A DNA stretch of 64,000 nt, from positions 1,550,001 to 1,614,000 of the forward strand of contig OY730440.1 of the NCBI GenBank assembly GCA_963422655.1, given 5' to 3'. The notes under the pieces are model-generated. The model ran no database searches. It saw nothing but the letters and a program-made list of their open reading frames with translations, and was not told the DNA's origin. The stretch comes from CATQHS01 sp963422655. GTDB lineage: Bacteria; Actinomycetota; Acidimicrobiia; Acidimicrobiales; Aldehydirespiratoraceae. Shown here one piece after another: positions 34,503 through 42,573 of the stretch. The position numbers and the translations under genes are program-made. Within the stretch, counting starts at the first letter, position 1, and each line of letters begins with the position of its first letter.

Positions 34503-35333
34503 ATGAACGATTTCGACCCCCGCCGTTTCGAGACCATCCAAGTGGAGATAGCCGAACACGTCTGCTGGGTGACGCTCGATCGCCCTGAGGCGCTTCATGC
34601 CTTCGACGAGCGCATGCAGCACGAACTTCGACAGACCTGGCGGGCCCTGCGCCGAATCGATGACGTCCGGTGTGTCGTTTTGGGCGCTACCGGTGACCGT
34701 GCCTTCTGCGTGGGCATCGACCGGGGTCAGGAAATGCCGGCACTGGCCGAAGGCAACCGTGGGCTCTACGGAACCTCGAACAACAACATGTACGACGACC
34801 CGGGCCACGATCTCGGCCCCAAGGCTTGCGATCTGTGGAAGCCGGTCGTGGTGGCCGTCAACGGGATGTGCTGTGGCGGTGCCTTCTACCTGATCTCCGA
34901 GTGCGACATCATCATCGCGGCCGAGGGCGCCACCTTCTTCGACCCTCACGTCACCTACGGCATGGCCGCCGTCTACGAGCCGGTGAAGATGGCCCAGCGC
35001 ATGCCTTTGGGCGAAGTACTGCGGCTCACCCTGTTGGGGAGCCATGAGCAGACGACCGCCGCCACCGCCCACCGCATCGGGCTGGTGTCGGAGGTGGTTC
35101 CCTTCGACGAGCTGGCGGACACGGCCCGGTGGCTGGCCGAGACCATCGCTTCACAACCTCCCGATGCCGTGCAGGGCAGCCTGCGGGCCATCTGGGCCGC
35201 CAACGACTTGGGCCGGCTCGATGCTCTGGCCTTGGCCCCGGCGCTGCTCACCACCGGTACCAGCCCTGAGGCCATGGCCCAAGGCCAGTCTCTGTTCGAG
35301 AGTGGGCGCCGGATCACCCCCCGGCGTCGCTGA
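34503..35333 (+). CDS. Enoyl-CoA hydratase/isomerase family protein
   Basis: The 276-residue crotonase-fold protein has WVTLDRPEALHAFDERM at about residues 22-38, the first oxyanion-hole region GDRAFCVGIDRGQ and the second AVNGMCCGGAFYLISECDIII. The usual catalytic glutamates of hydratases are not obvious at MAAVYEPVKMAQRM, so isomerase, hydrolase or lyase chemistry is possible. It is divergent from the MFS gene and 48 bases before a VOC gene in the same direction. Its part in the acyl-CoA pathway here is likely. Confidence 0.9.
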   Translation: MNDFDPRRFETIQVEIAEHVCWVTLDRPEALHAFDERMQHELRQTWRALRRIDDVRCVVLGATGDRAFCVGIDRGQEMPALAEGNRGLYGTSNNNMYDDPGHDLGPKACDLWKPVVVAVNGMCCGGAFYLISECDIIIAAEGATFFDPHVTYGMAAVYEPVKMAQRMPLGEVLRLTLLGSHEQTTAATAHRIGLVSEVVPFDELADTARWLAETIASQPPDAVQGSLRAIWAANDLGRLDALALAPALLTTGTSPEAMAQGQSLFESGRRITPRRR

Positions 35334-35381
35334 GACTATAGATTCGATTCGTACCCGCGATACCACTTGGGGGGACCCACC

Positions 35382-35879
35382 GTGACTACTCCATACCCGA
35401 ACACTTTGATCTTCGTGGATTTTCCCACCGACGAACCCGAGAGAGCCGCCCAGTTCTACCGTGACGTTTTCGGCTGGGAAGTCGAGCCCCGACCCGAGGG
35501 GTCGTTCTACCGAATCGTCCCCGGTCAGAACTTCAAGCTCCCCGACGGCACCCAGGGACCCACCGGCAACCTCCACCTCGGCATCACCAACGTGGCCAAC
35601 CGGAGGCCCCACCCCCGCGACGACGGGCTGGAGCCTCGCCATCTCAGCCGGGACGGTCATAGTGTGCGCATCTGGATCCTGGTGTCGGGCGATGACGAGA
35701 TGGACGCCATCTCCGATCGGGCCGTTGCCAACGGCGCCACCGAGCTATGGCGCCATCACTACTTCGGCGAGTTCAACGGCTTCAACAACGCCTTCAGGGA
35801 TCCGTGGGGGAACACGCTGGTGCTGTGGACCTACGGCGGCGACGAGCCGGTAGTGCCCGATGGCTGGACCCAGGAGTGA
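35382..35879 (+). CDS. VOC-superfamily protein
   Basis: The 165-residue protein has a VOC fold with LIFVDFPTDEPERAAQFY at the start and FNNAFRDPWGNTLVLW near the end. The GTG at 35382 is preferred to the TTG at 35367 because GGGGGGA (35369-35375) lies six bases before it. It resembles the phage-type or PhnB-like single-module VOC proteins; a similar gene is at 59421-59813 (RDPWGNEVVLW, same N-terminal layout). Enzymatic role unknown. It is followed six bases later by another VOC gene. Confidence 0.82.
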   Translation: MTTPYPNTLIFVDFPTDEPERAAQFYRDVFGWEVEPRPEGSFYRIVPGQNFKLPDGTQGPTGNLHLGITNVANRRPHPRDDGLEPRHLSRDGHSVRIWILVSGDDEMDAISDRAVANGATELWRHHYFGEFNGFNNAFRDPWGNTLVLWTYGGDEPVVPDGWTQE

Positions 35880-35884
35880 CGGCC

Positions 35885-36355
35885 ATGTCCGACGTCTACG
35901 ACATCCACCCTCCATCGCCCCGCTGGACCCACGTCGCCCTACGGGTGGCCGACATCGACGCCACCATCGACTGGTACACCACCCACACGCCGCTGAAGCT
36001 GCTCGACCGCCGCTCCGACGAGATGGGGTACGGGGCCTGGCTCGGCCATGACGACTCGCCCGACAAGCCCTTCATTCTGGTGGTGGCCCAGTTCTTCTCC
36101 GAGACCGACCCTTTCAAGGACTCACCCATTGCCACCCTTTCCCCGTTCGCTCATCTGGGGGTGGAGCTCACCAGCCGCGACGAGCTGGACGCCGCCGCCG
36201 CCGCCGCCGAGGCAGCAGGATGCCTGGCCATGGCTCCCACCGAGATGCCGCCCCCGATCGGGTACATCTGCATGTTGAGCGACCCCGACGGCAACATGAT
36301 CGAGCTCAGCTACGACCAGGGCGTCTATGCCTACGCGCAGGAGGTCATGGCCTGA
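35885..36355 (+). CDS. VOC-superfamily protein (lactoylglutathione-lyase-like)
   Basis: The 156-residue protein has RWTHVALRVADIDATIDWYT near the start, AHLGVELTSRDELDAA in the middle and DPDGNMIELSYDQG near the end, giving His and Glu metal ligands in VOC positions. AGGAG at 35872-35876 overlaps the end of the preceding VOC gene and sets the ATG at 35885. It is clearly a paralogue of the gene at 49503-49982 (same RWTHIAL and YICLITDPDGNNIEFS patterns). Confidence 0.87.
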   Translation: MSDVYDIHPPSPRWTHVALRVADIDATIDWYTTHTPLKLLDRRSDEMGYGAWLGHDDSPDKPFILVVAQFFSETDPFKDSPIATLSPFAHLGVELTSRDELDAAAAAAEAAGCLAMAPTEMPPPIGYICMLSDPDGNMIELSYDQGVYAYAQEVMA

Positions 36356-36735
36356 GCACCGACCCGGCCGCGGTGGCTGTGTCCTATCTGGCTTCGTTCT
36401 CGTCTCGTGACCCGGTTACCATTGCCGCTCATGTCGCCGCCGACTTCGTAAACGAGCACACCAGCACCCTGGGTGATCCCTGTCGGACCAGGGTCGTCTA
36501 CGTGGAGCGGTTGGGCGAGTTCTTGGACACTTTTGCCGGTCTCAGCTACGAGCCCGAGGAGATCTTGGTGGACGGTGACCGGGTGGCGGCCGCCTATGTG
36601 ATGCGAGCCGAATACGAGGGCAAGCCCTTCGAGATCCGGGGTGTGTTCAGGATGAGGATCTCCGGCGGGCTCATCACTCACCGCATCGACTACTTCGACA
36701 GCCTCGCCTTCTTGCGCCAGACCGGCCAGGCTTGA
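36352..36735 (+). CDS. SnoaL/NTF2-like protein with probable CTG start
   Basis: A 127-residue frame has the small alpha+beta barrel pattern of SnoaL-like polyketide cyclases and ketosteroid isomerases: VAVSYLASFSSRDPVTIAAH at the start, TFAGLSYEPEEILVDGDRVA and GVFRMRISGGLITHRIDYFD at the end. No ATG fits. GGAGG (36340-36344) sits seven bases before a CTG at 36352 that overlaps the preceding stop as CTGA. GTG codons at 36373 and 36379 are alternatives but lack such a site. It is coupled to the VOC gene before it. Confidence 0.78.
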   Translation: MSTDPAAVAVSYLASFSSRDPVTIAAHVAADFVNEHTSTLGDPCRTRVVYVERLGEFLDTFAGLSYEPEEILVDGDRVAAAYVMRAEYEGKPFEIRGVFRMRISGGLITHRIDYFDSLAFLRQTGQA

Positions 36736-36764
36736 AAGGGGGCCCGGTTGGGTCCGGGTTCGCC

Positions 36765-37727
36765 TCAGCCGGTAGAAGGCAGCGTCGAACCGCGGGCCGC
36801 AGCGGCAACGAACCAGTCGAAGGTCTCCTCGATGCCTTGTCGCAGCGGAGTATGGGCCGGGCGTCCGAGCAGCTTCTGCAAAGGTCTGTCGTCGGTGCCA
36901 TCGGGCAGGGCCAGGGGTTCGTCGTCGCAATCGACGAGATCGGCGCCGGCCACGGCGTTGACCTCGTCGGCGAAGGCACGGATCGACACGATGTCACCTC
37001 CGAGGGCGTAGGTGGCGGCGGAGGCCGTCGGTCGGTGGGCTACGTCGATGAAGGTCTGAGCCACGTCCGGCGCGTACTGCAAGGCGGCGGCTCCGCCGTA
37101 GCCGATGCGATAGGGCTGCCCCCGCGTGGCGGCCAGGATGGCAGTGGTGGGTTGTGACGTGAGGCCTTGGTCCCGACCCGGTCCGTACACCGTGTGGGGA
37201 ACAAGCGCGGTGCTGGCCAGGCCGTACTCCTGCCAGTACACATGGGCAGTGCCCTCGTTGGCCAGCTTGAACACCCCGTATAGCGTGTTGGGGTTGCGGG
37301 GATGCGAAGGCGGCAGCACCCTGGGTGAGCCCTCGGTCGGTGGTCCGTAGACAGCAACGCTGCTGGCGTAGGTCACGTGATCGAGCCCATGGTGCCGGGC
37401 TGCTTCGAATACGTTCACCGTGCCCACCACGTTCACCCGGGCGCCCGACACCGGGTCGGCTCGCACCAGCGGAATCTGGAGCGCGGCAAGGTGGATCACA
37501 CCGGTGGCACCCTCGATGACGGCGCGCACCGAAGCGGGGTCGGTTATGTCCCCGGTGACCCGGTCCAGGGCGGCTCGCTCCTCCTCGGTGAGTATCAGCC
37601 GGAGTCGGGTGTCGTCTGTGCCGAGGTCGAAGCCCACCACCTCGGCCCGGCTATTCAGCAACCGCTTCGTCACCCAAGCGCCAATGCAACCCAGGTAGCC
37701 GGTGACCACGATTCGCTCGGTCGACAT
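36765..37727 (-). CDS. NAD-dependent epimerase/dehydratase (extended SDR)
   Basis: The 320-residue protein has the Rossmann motif VTGYLGCIG (residues 7-15), the DITDP segment and the active-site TLYGVFKLANE (Tyr-x3-Lys). It is an extended SDR that binds NAD(P) and acts on a nucleotide sugar, sterol or similar. The ATG at 37727 follows GAGGG closely; the longer frame to 37964 is not supported. It is convergent with the SnoaL-like gene. Confidence 0.9.
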   Translation of the reverse strand: MSTERIVVTGYLGCIGAWVTKRLLNSRAEVVGFDLGTDDTRLRLILTEEERAALDRVTGDITDPASVRAVIEGATGVIHLAALQIPLVRADPVSGARVNVVGTVNVFEAARHHGLDHVTYASSVAVYGPPTEGSPRVLPPSHPRNPNTLYGVFKLANEGTAHVYWQEYGLASTALVPHTVYGPGRDQGLTSQPTTAILAATRGQPYRIGYGGAAALQYAPDVAQTFIDVAHRPTASAATYALGGDIVSIRAFADEVNAVAGADLVDCDDEPLALPDGTDDRPLQKLLGRPAHTPLRQGIEETFDWFVAAAARGSTLPSTG

Positions 37728-37835
37728 CGGACCCTCATTCCCGAGCTTGTTTGGGAACCCCTTCGGTTGCACAAGTGTAGACGGCAGGTGCCGGTGCTGT
37801 ACCAAGGCTTTCTTCGAGGTTGCCCGTCGCTGCAT

Positions 37836-37865
37836 TCGACTCCGCTCGACTCCGCTCGACTCGAC
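37836..37865. repeat. 10-bp tandem repeat (TCGACTCCGC) with TCGAC tail
   Basis: Two full copies and a half copy, then an extra TCGAC, lie between the divergent epimerase and SDR genes, about 35 bases before the SDR start. They could alter promoter spacing. Confidence 0.9.
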
Positions 37866-37899
37866 TATGATGTCGCCCTCATAGCCGAGGTGGAACTTG

Positions 37900-38631
37900 A
37901 TGACGAACACTGGTGATTCTCTCAGAGGTCGTACCGCGGTGGTCACCGGCGCGGCCCGAGGCATCGGATTGGCGTGTGCTCAGCGCCTTCGAGCCGACGG
38001 GCTAAGGGTGATCGGCGTGGACGTACTGGCTGGAGAGTTCGGCCAAGCCACCGCCGGGCTCGACGAGGCTGCCGTGCTCGATGTGACCGACCCCGCCGCA
38101 GTTGCCGATTTCATCGCGGCCCGCCAGCCCGTCGACGTTCTGGTCAACAGCGCCGGAGTGGTCGGGCCGAACGTGCCGCTGTGGGAAATCGACGATGCCG
38201 GTTGGTCGGCCACGTTCGACGTGAACACGTCGGGAACTTTCCATACCATGCGTGCTGCCATACCGCCGATGCGCGACCGCGGCTACGGCCGGATCGTGAA
38301 CATCGCCAGCATCGCCGGCAAGGAGGGCAACCCCATGTTGGCGGCTTATTCGGCCAGCAAGGCCGCAGTGATCGGGCTGACCAAGTCGGTGGCCAAGGAG
38401 TTGGCTACCGACGGTGTCATCGTCAACTCCGTGGCTCCGGCTGTGATCGCCACGCCTATCAATGCCGACACCGCGCCCTCGGTGCTGGAATACATGATCT
38501 CCAAGATCCCTATGGGCCGGGTCGGCCAAGCCGAGGAAGTAGCGGCGCTGGTCTCGTGGCTTGCCTCCGACGAATGCACCTTCTCGACCGGGGCCTGCTA
38601 TGACATCTCCGGAGGTCGGGCCACCTATTGA
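37900..38631 (+). CDS. Short-chain dehydrogenase/reductase
   Basis: The 243-residue classical SDR has cofactor motif TGAARGIG, NSAGVVGPN (NNAG-like), the catalytic serine in NIASIAGKEG and YSASK. It resembles FabG-type 3-oxoacyl reductases. GAGGTGG at 37887-37893 places the ATG at 37900 six bases downstream; a TTG at 37897 is less likely. The last codons and stop are duplicated as an 18-base tandem repeat. Confidence 0.93.
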   Translation: MTNTGDSLRGRTAVVTGAARGIGLACAQRLRADGLRVIGVDVLAGEFGQATAGLDEAAVLDVTDPAAVADFIAARQPVDVLVNSAGVVGPNVPLWEIDDAGWSATFDVNTSGTFHTMRAAIPPMRDRGYGRIVNIASIAGKEGNPMLAAYSASKAAVIGLTKSVAKELATDGVIVNSVAPAVIATPINADTAPSVLEYMISKIPMGRVGQAEEVAALVSWLASDECTFSTGACYDISGGRATY

Positions 38632-38650
38632 CGTCGGGCCACCTACTGAC
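38615..38650. repeat. 18-bp tandem duplication of the SDR 3' end including its stop
   Basis: GTCGGGCCACCTATTGAC is repeated at 38633 with one mismatch. Both copies carry an in-phase TGA, so the protein ends at the first. Confidence 0.9.
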
Positions 38651-38673
38651 GTCTGTCGAGCAACACGAAGGGA

Positions 38674-39600
38674 TCAAAGGGCGGCCATGACTTCAGCCGC
38701 GAAGCGCTCGGCCATCTCAGGGGCTTCGTCGGGGCTGAGATTGAAGTCGGGGATGATCAGCTCGTCGGTGCCGGCTTCGGCATAGCGGGCCACCTGCTCG
38801 ACGATCTGAGCTGCCGTACCCACCAGCCGGGGCCGGGAGAAGGGCTGAGCCCGCAACTCGGCGGCAGCAGCTTCGGAATCACACAGGAACAGCATCAGCG
38901 CTGCCGACCGCTGGATTCCGGCCGGGTCCCGGCCCGCCTGTTCGCAGAGCCGGTCGATGAGGGAGTTGTAGTGGACCATCTCCTCAGCAGTGCACCACCC
39001 GTTCCACTCGTGGGCGTAGCGGACCGTGGTGGGTACGGTCCGGCGCGGGCCGGTACCGCCGATCATGACCGGAAGCGGGTCCTGTATCGGTTTGGGAACC
39101 AGCGGCGCCGCATCCAGCCGGTAGTGGACGCCGTCGAAGTCGGTGCGCTCGTTGGCGAACAGCCCGCTGATCACGGCACAGGCCTCGTCCAGCCTGTCGG
39201 CTCGATCCGCGATGGTTCCGTAGGTGAGCCCGTAGCGCCGGTGCTCGTTCTCCTGCCAGCCGGCGCCGATGCCGAGCACGAGCCGACCACCGCTGATGTG
39301 GTCGACGGTTGCGGCCTGCTTGGCCAGCACAGCCGGATGGCGGTAGGTATTGCCGCTGACCATGGCACCGAGCCTCACCCGGGGCACCGACGCCGCCAGC
39401 CCGGCCAGAAGCGACCAGCACTCGTGAGTGGGTAGCAGTTCCGGGTCGGCACCGAGGGGCTCGTCGTCGTAACCCCCAGCCGGAGGCATGAAGTGATCGG
39501 GCACCCAGATGCCGTCCCAACCGCTCGCTTCCACGGTGCGGCCCAAGGCCAGCACCCGGTCCCAGTCGTTGCCGCTCGATATCCAGAAACCAAATCTCAT
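38674..39600 (-). CDS. LLM-class oxidoreductase, probably F420-dependent
   Basis: The 308-residue luciferase-like barrel protein begins MRFGFWISSGNDWDRV, with GIWVPDHFMPP (DH in the F420 pocket region), GNTYRHPAVLAKQAATVDHISGG-like text split across residues 87-110, and LVLGIGAGWQENEH. These features suit the actinobacterial F420-dependent group (TIGR03560-like). ATG 39600 is chosen over a TTG six bases earlier. It reduces or oxidises an unknown compound. It is the last unbroken metabolic gene before the defence remnants. Confidence 0.9.
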   Translation of the reverse strand: MRFGFWISSGNDWDRVLALGRTVEASGWDGIWVPDHFMPPAGGYDDEPLGADPELLPTHECWSLLAGLAASVPRVRLGAMVSGNTYRHPAVLAKQAATVDHISGGRLVLGIGAGWQENEHRRYGLTYGTIADRADRLDEACAVISGLFANERTDFDGVHYRLDAAPLVPKPIQDPLPVMIGGTGPRRTVPTTVRYAHEWNGWCTAEEMVHYNSLIDRLCEQAGRDPAGIQRSAALMLFLCDSEAAAAELRAQPFSRPRLVGTAAQIVEQVARYAEAGTDELIIPDFNLSPDEAPEMAERFAAEVMAAL

Positions 39601-39731
39601 GGTCAATGTTCTAGCCTCTTATGCTGACTTCGTGTCGCCATAGGAACCGACCGGCCCGGCGGTGTGAACACTACGGCCACCCATTCTGCCCAGCTCTTCA
39701 TGCCATGCTCATGGTGACACGAGGTGACCAG

Positions 39732-40940
39732 ATGACCGTACCAATGCTTCGCAGCCTTTCTCTCCAACGGTTCAGGAGCTTCCCGACGGCGGAGATCGAG
39801 TTCGGCAATCCGGCTTTCCTCGTCGGTCAGAACGGTGCCGGAAAGAGCAATCTGGTCGATGTCTTTGCCTTCTTGGCCGAGACGATGACGTCTCCGCTGT
39901 CAGCCGTGTTCGAACGACGGGGAGGTTTCGTCGCGGTCTGCAATCGCCGGTATTCGCGTGGTCGCCCGTCCAACCTGGGAGTGAAGGTGAAGCTCGAGAA
40001 TTTGGACGATGAGACGAGCACGGCTACCTACGCGTTCGAGTTACGAGCCCTTGAGAAATACGATTTCAGAGTCGTGCGGGAACAATGCATAGTGAACCGG
40101 TGCGATGGTTCCAGAGACTGGTTCGATCGTAATAGTAAGAAAAACAAGAAATTCAATAGTAGCGTCGAATCGCTGAACCCGGTATTGGAGGAGAACGCTC
40201 TGGCTCTGCCCTTAGTCGGGGGAGATACACGCTTTGAGGCCGTTGTGCGGTTCATGTCGAAGATGTCTACTTATCGAATAGACCCGGTTGTCCTGCGAGA
40301 AATGCAAGACCCAGACGGTGGTGTTCGCCTGCGTTCTGATGGCGGCAACGTCACCAGCGTTATACGTGAGATCAAGCGTGACTCACAAACTGACTGGGAG
40401 AAGATACTCGATCTCATGGAGGGCATTGTTCCAAAGACTGTCGGTGTGGCGACGAAGAAACATGGCAACAAGCTGACGCTCGAATTCACGCAGGAATGGG
40501 CGGACTCTAACCAAGTAAGATTCGAGGCATACAACATGTCCGACGGTACGCTCCGAGCGCTGGGCTTGCTTGCAGCCGTCTTCCAACGGACACGACCATC
40601 GGTTCTCGTGATTGAAGAGCCGGAAGCCACCATACACCCAGGGGCACTCAGCGCGGTCTTGGATCTGTTGCGGCACGCCAAGCGGTTCATGCAGGTGGTT
40701 GTCACCACCCACAGTCCTGACATCCTCAATGCCGACTGGATCGAAGATCGTCATCTGCGGATCGTCAATTGGGAAGAGGGAACGACGCGTGTTGCTCCAG
40801 TTTCCGAAGCCACTCGTACGGCACTGGGGAAGCATTTGATGGGGGCGGGCGAGTTGTTACGGTCCAATACCTTGACGGCGATACCCGACTGCTTCATAAA
40901 CGATCCGAGCAAAGTCCCATTGTTCGAGACCGTCACTTGA
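39732..40940 (+). CDS. AAA_21/RecF-like ATPase, partner of a DUF4276 gene
   Basis: The 402-residue protein is an SMC/OLD-like ABC ATPase: Walker A GQNGAGKSNLVD, a long helical insert, the signature-like NMSDGTLRALGL, Walker B VLVIEEPEATIHPG and VVTTHSPDIL. GAGGTGA (39721-39727) supports the ATG at 39732. It ends in a TTGA overlap with DUF4276. ATPases of this kind with TOPRIM-like partners form defence modules (for example OLD and PARIS), so a role in phage resistance is likely by analogy. Codon usage is less GC-biased than in the flanking genes. With the partner cut off, it may be non-functional. Confidence 0.85.
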   Translation: MTVPMLRSLSLQRFRSFPTAEIEFGNPAFLVGQNGAGKSNLVDVFAFLAETMTSPLSAVFERRGGFVAVCNRRYSRGRPSNLGVKVKLENLDDETSTATYAFELRALEKYDFRVVREQCIVNRCDGSRDWFDRNSKKNKKFNSSVESLNPVLEENALALPLVGGDTRFEAVVRFMSKMSTYRIDPVVLREMQDPDGGVRLRSDGGNVTSVIREIKRDSQTDWEKILDLMEGIVPKTVGVATKKHGNKLTLEFTQEWADSNQVRFEAYNMSDGTLRALGLLAAVFQRTRPSVLVIEEPEATIHPGALSAVLDLLRHAKRFMQVVVTTHSPDILNADWIEDRHLRIVNWEEGTTRVAPVSEATRTALGKHLMGAGELLRSNTLTAIPDCFINDPSKVPLFETVT

Positions 40941-41128
40941 AGATCCAGCCCATCGTTGAGGGCCACGGGGATGTCGCGGCGATACCGGTGCTGTTGAGGC
41001 GTTTTATCGAAGTGGCGAACGTCTGGGAAGTTGAAATAGGGCGACCCATCAGGTGTCAGCGTAGCAGTTTGGTCCAACGAGACAGCTTGGAGAAGGCCGT
41101 CTATCTGGCGCTGCAGCAGAGTTGTGAG
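40937..41128 (+). pseudogene. DUF4276 (TOPRIM-like) gene, cut off after about 64 codons
   Basis: From a TTG overlapping the ATPase stop, the frame reads LKIQPIVEGHGDVAAIPVLL, then GRPIRCQRSSLVQRD and AVYLALQQSC. This is the start of a DUF4276 protein, with the TOPRIM-like VEGHGD glutamate. Family members are about 200 residues and continue into an LFDxDxD metal site; here similarity stops near 41128. The frame runs on to 41257 through sequence that is antisense to the Abi-like remnant. The catalytic part is therefore missing. The junction is described as a finding. Confidence 0.75.
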
Positions 41129-41869
41129 CTCGAAGTTCTCTCGCAGCTGCTGTCGAGGGTGGATGTAGTTCCGGAACTGGCGTACTTGGTCCGCGTGTTT
41201 GAGCACCTCCTTGCCGACTATCCCAAGGGACTCAGAGACGGTAATCAACTCGCTTAGATTCCACGCGTTGAGTGGCTTGGGACGGCCGCGCTGCTTCGGT
41301 GCGGCGTTGCTGGAGGTGTACACAGTCGAGTGCGCCATGGCCACCTCCATCAGCAGCCCTTCAAGGGTGCTTCCGACGAGGAAGACGGCTGCGAGCGGTG
41401 CCTCCGCCTTAAGGCATTTCTCGATCTCGTCGAGACGTGACTGCACCACCTGCTGCGCCGTGAGCTCGCTCGGCAATACGCTCAGATCGACCTCACCAAA
41501 GTCCCTCTCCAGGAACTCGAGGCTGGCCGGGGAGGCCGGCTCCGCAGACTGACTGAAGATCGTCTTGAGCTCTTCGTAGACGCATTCCTCGTATTGGGTG
41601 AGATCGGCATTGGCGGCCATCTTTGCGAGATGCCAGTATTCGAGGAGATCAAGGTGAGCTTGGCAACGTCGGTAATCGGCTCTTGTATCCAGATCTGGCG
41701 CAATATCATCGCCTTCGAACCGCTAACGGTCGTAGGGGTTGAACCCGAGGCAGGTTTCGACGAAGCTGGCGAACGACGCATTGCTGAAGTCGAGAACGTA
41801 GCCGTTCGACATGTCGAAGAGCTGCTCGAACTTCTGTCTGGTTGGGTTGTCGATCTGGTTCATTGCCAT
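41126..41869 (-). pseudogene. Abi-like (AbiJ N-terminal type) gene with two frameshifts and a lost 3' end
   Basis: From ATG 41869 the frame gives MAMNQIDNPTRQKFEQLF, MSNGYVLDFSNASFASFV and FNPYDR, then stops at TAG 41723-41725. The next frame continues GSKAMILRQIWIQEPITDVAKL; after a second shift near 41670 the first frame resumes with LDLLEYWHLAKMAANADL and QFRNYIHPRQQ (HEPN-like RNxxH at about 41170). Pieces in this order match the N-terminal domain of AbiJ-like abortive infection proteins followed by a HEPN-like domain. The two shifts compensate one another, about 55 bases apart. The frame then runs antisense into DUF4276 and the ATPase until 40751, with no sense. Function is lost unless the shifts are sequencing errors. 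Confidence 0.7.
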
Positions 41870-41937
41870 GGTGTGTCCGCCTTGGGTGCTGTCGCCCCTC
41901 AAGCCTCGTTGGAGGCCAGCTCGCGTCGGGCGCGAGT

Positions 41938-42197
41938 TCAGTCCTCTCTAACGAGCAATTCGACGGGGCCTTCCGTCGGGATAGGTGACGACGACGTACA
42001 TCTCACCCCCGTAGCTTCAACGACCGCTTGAGTGTGCAGAAAAGCATGTCGCTGCGGCGTTTCAATCGGGAGACCACGGATTAGTCCATCTTCAGGAGCT
42101 TGGCGACGGTCGACTGCGTCAGCGAGCGTGCTTCACGGGGTCTGCGCAATGTGGTTTGGCGTCGCTGCTTGATCTCAGCAAGTACGGCGTCGTAGCG
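41938..42197 (-). pseudogene. Decayed HigA-like XRE antitoxin gene
   Basis: Minus-strand reading from 42197 gives RYDAVLAEIKQRRQTTL, EARSLTQSTVAKLLKMD, a TAA stop, then SVVSRLKRRSDMLFCTLKRS. One frame later GEMYVVVTYPDG follows, and one further PVELLVRED and a stop. This order is that of XRE-type HigA antitoxins, including the RSDMxxxTL helix and the YPDGxPVEL tail. One premature stop, two frameshifts and no start codon make it a clear pseudogene. Its 5' end coincides with the edge of the 61-bp repeat. The partner toxin gene is missing. Confidence 0.75.
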
Positions 42198-42258
42198 ATG
42201 CGGTCAGGTTGGAGTGCTGCTGGCAGAACCGGTCGAGGCGATGCTCGGCCTCGGAGAG
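42198..42258. repeat. 61-bp direct repeat, copy 1
   Basis: Identical to 42490-42550, 292 bases away. On the minus strand it encodes LSEAEHRLDRFCQQHSNLTA. In this copy the frame extends upstream (TTLGNNWYPAKLSEAEHR), so it is probably the tail of an unrecognised protein. Confidence 0.95.
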
Positions 42259-42489
42259 TTTCGCTGGGTACCAGTTGTTGCCGAGAGTTGTCTTGTCGCC
42301 GCCGAGGAGAGGGACTTGAAGTGCCCATGAGCCGTCGCTGCTTGCTCCCACTCCTCACGACAGGGTGGGTCGGAGATATGGATTCAGCGGCATTCGCCGT
42401 GTCTTCGGGGGATGGGGCGTGTCGTCATCGATTACCCTCAGACGATCAAGACCCCGCGGCCCTAGGTGTCGGCAGAGAGGTTTTCACGA
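42259..42489. other. Spacer between the 61-bp repeats, gene debris
   Basis: On the minus strand a frame of about 50 codons beginning after a TGA reads through LQVPLLGGDKTTLGNNWYP into copy 1. It has no start of its own and no recognised family. The rest of the spacer shows no gene on either strand. Confidence 0.5.
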
Positions 42490-42550
42490 ATGCGGTCAGG
42501 TTGGAGTGCTGCTGGCAGAACCGGTCGAGGCGATGCTCGGCCTCGGAGAG
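42490..42550. repeat. 61-bp direct repeat, copy 2
   Basis: Perfect copy of 42198-42258, ending 23 bases before the stop of the intact LLM gene. The duplication marks the right edge of the decayed island. Confidence 0.95.
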
Positions 42551-42573
42551 ATCGCATAGAGGAACGGATCGGT

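Noticed and set aside
40751..41125. The C-terminal 125 residues of the Abi-like minus-strand frame as a real domain
   Set aside because: They are exactly antisense to the conserved end of the ATPase and the start of DUF4276, which carry the recognisable motifs.
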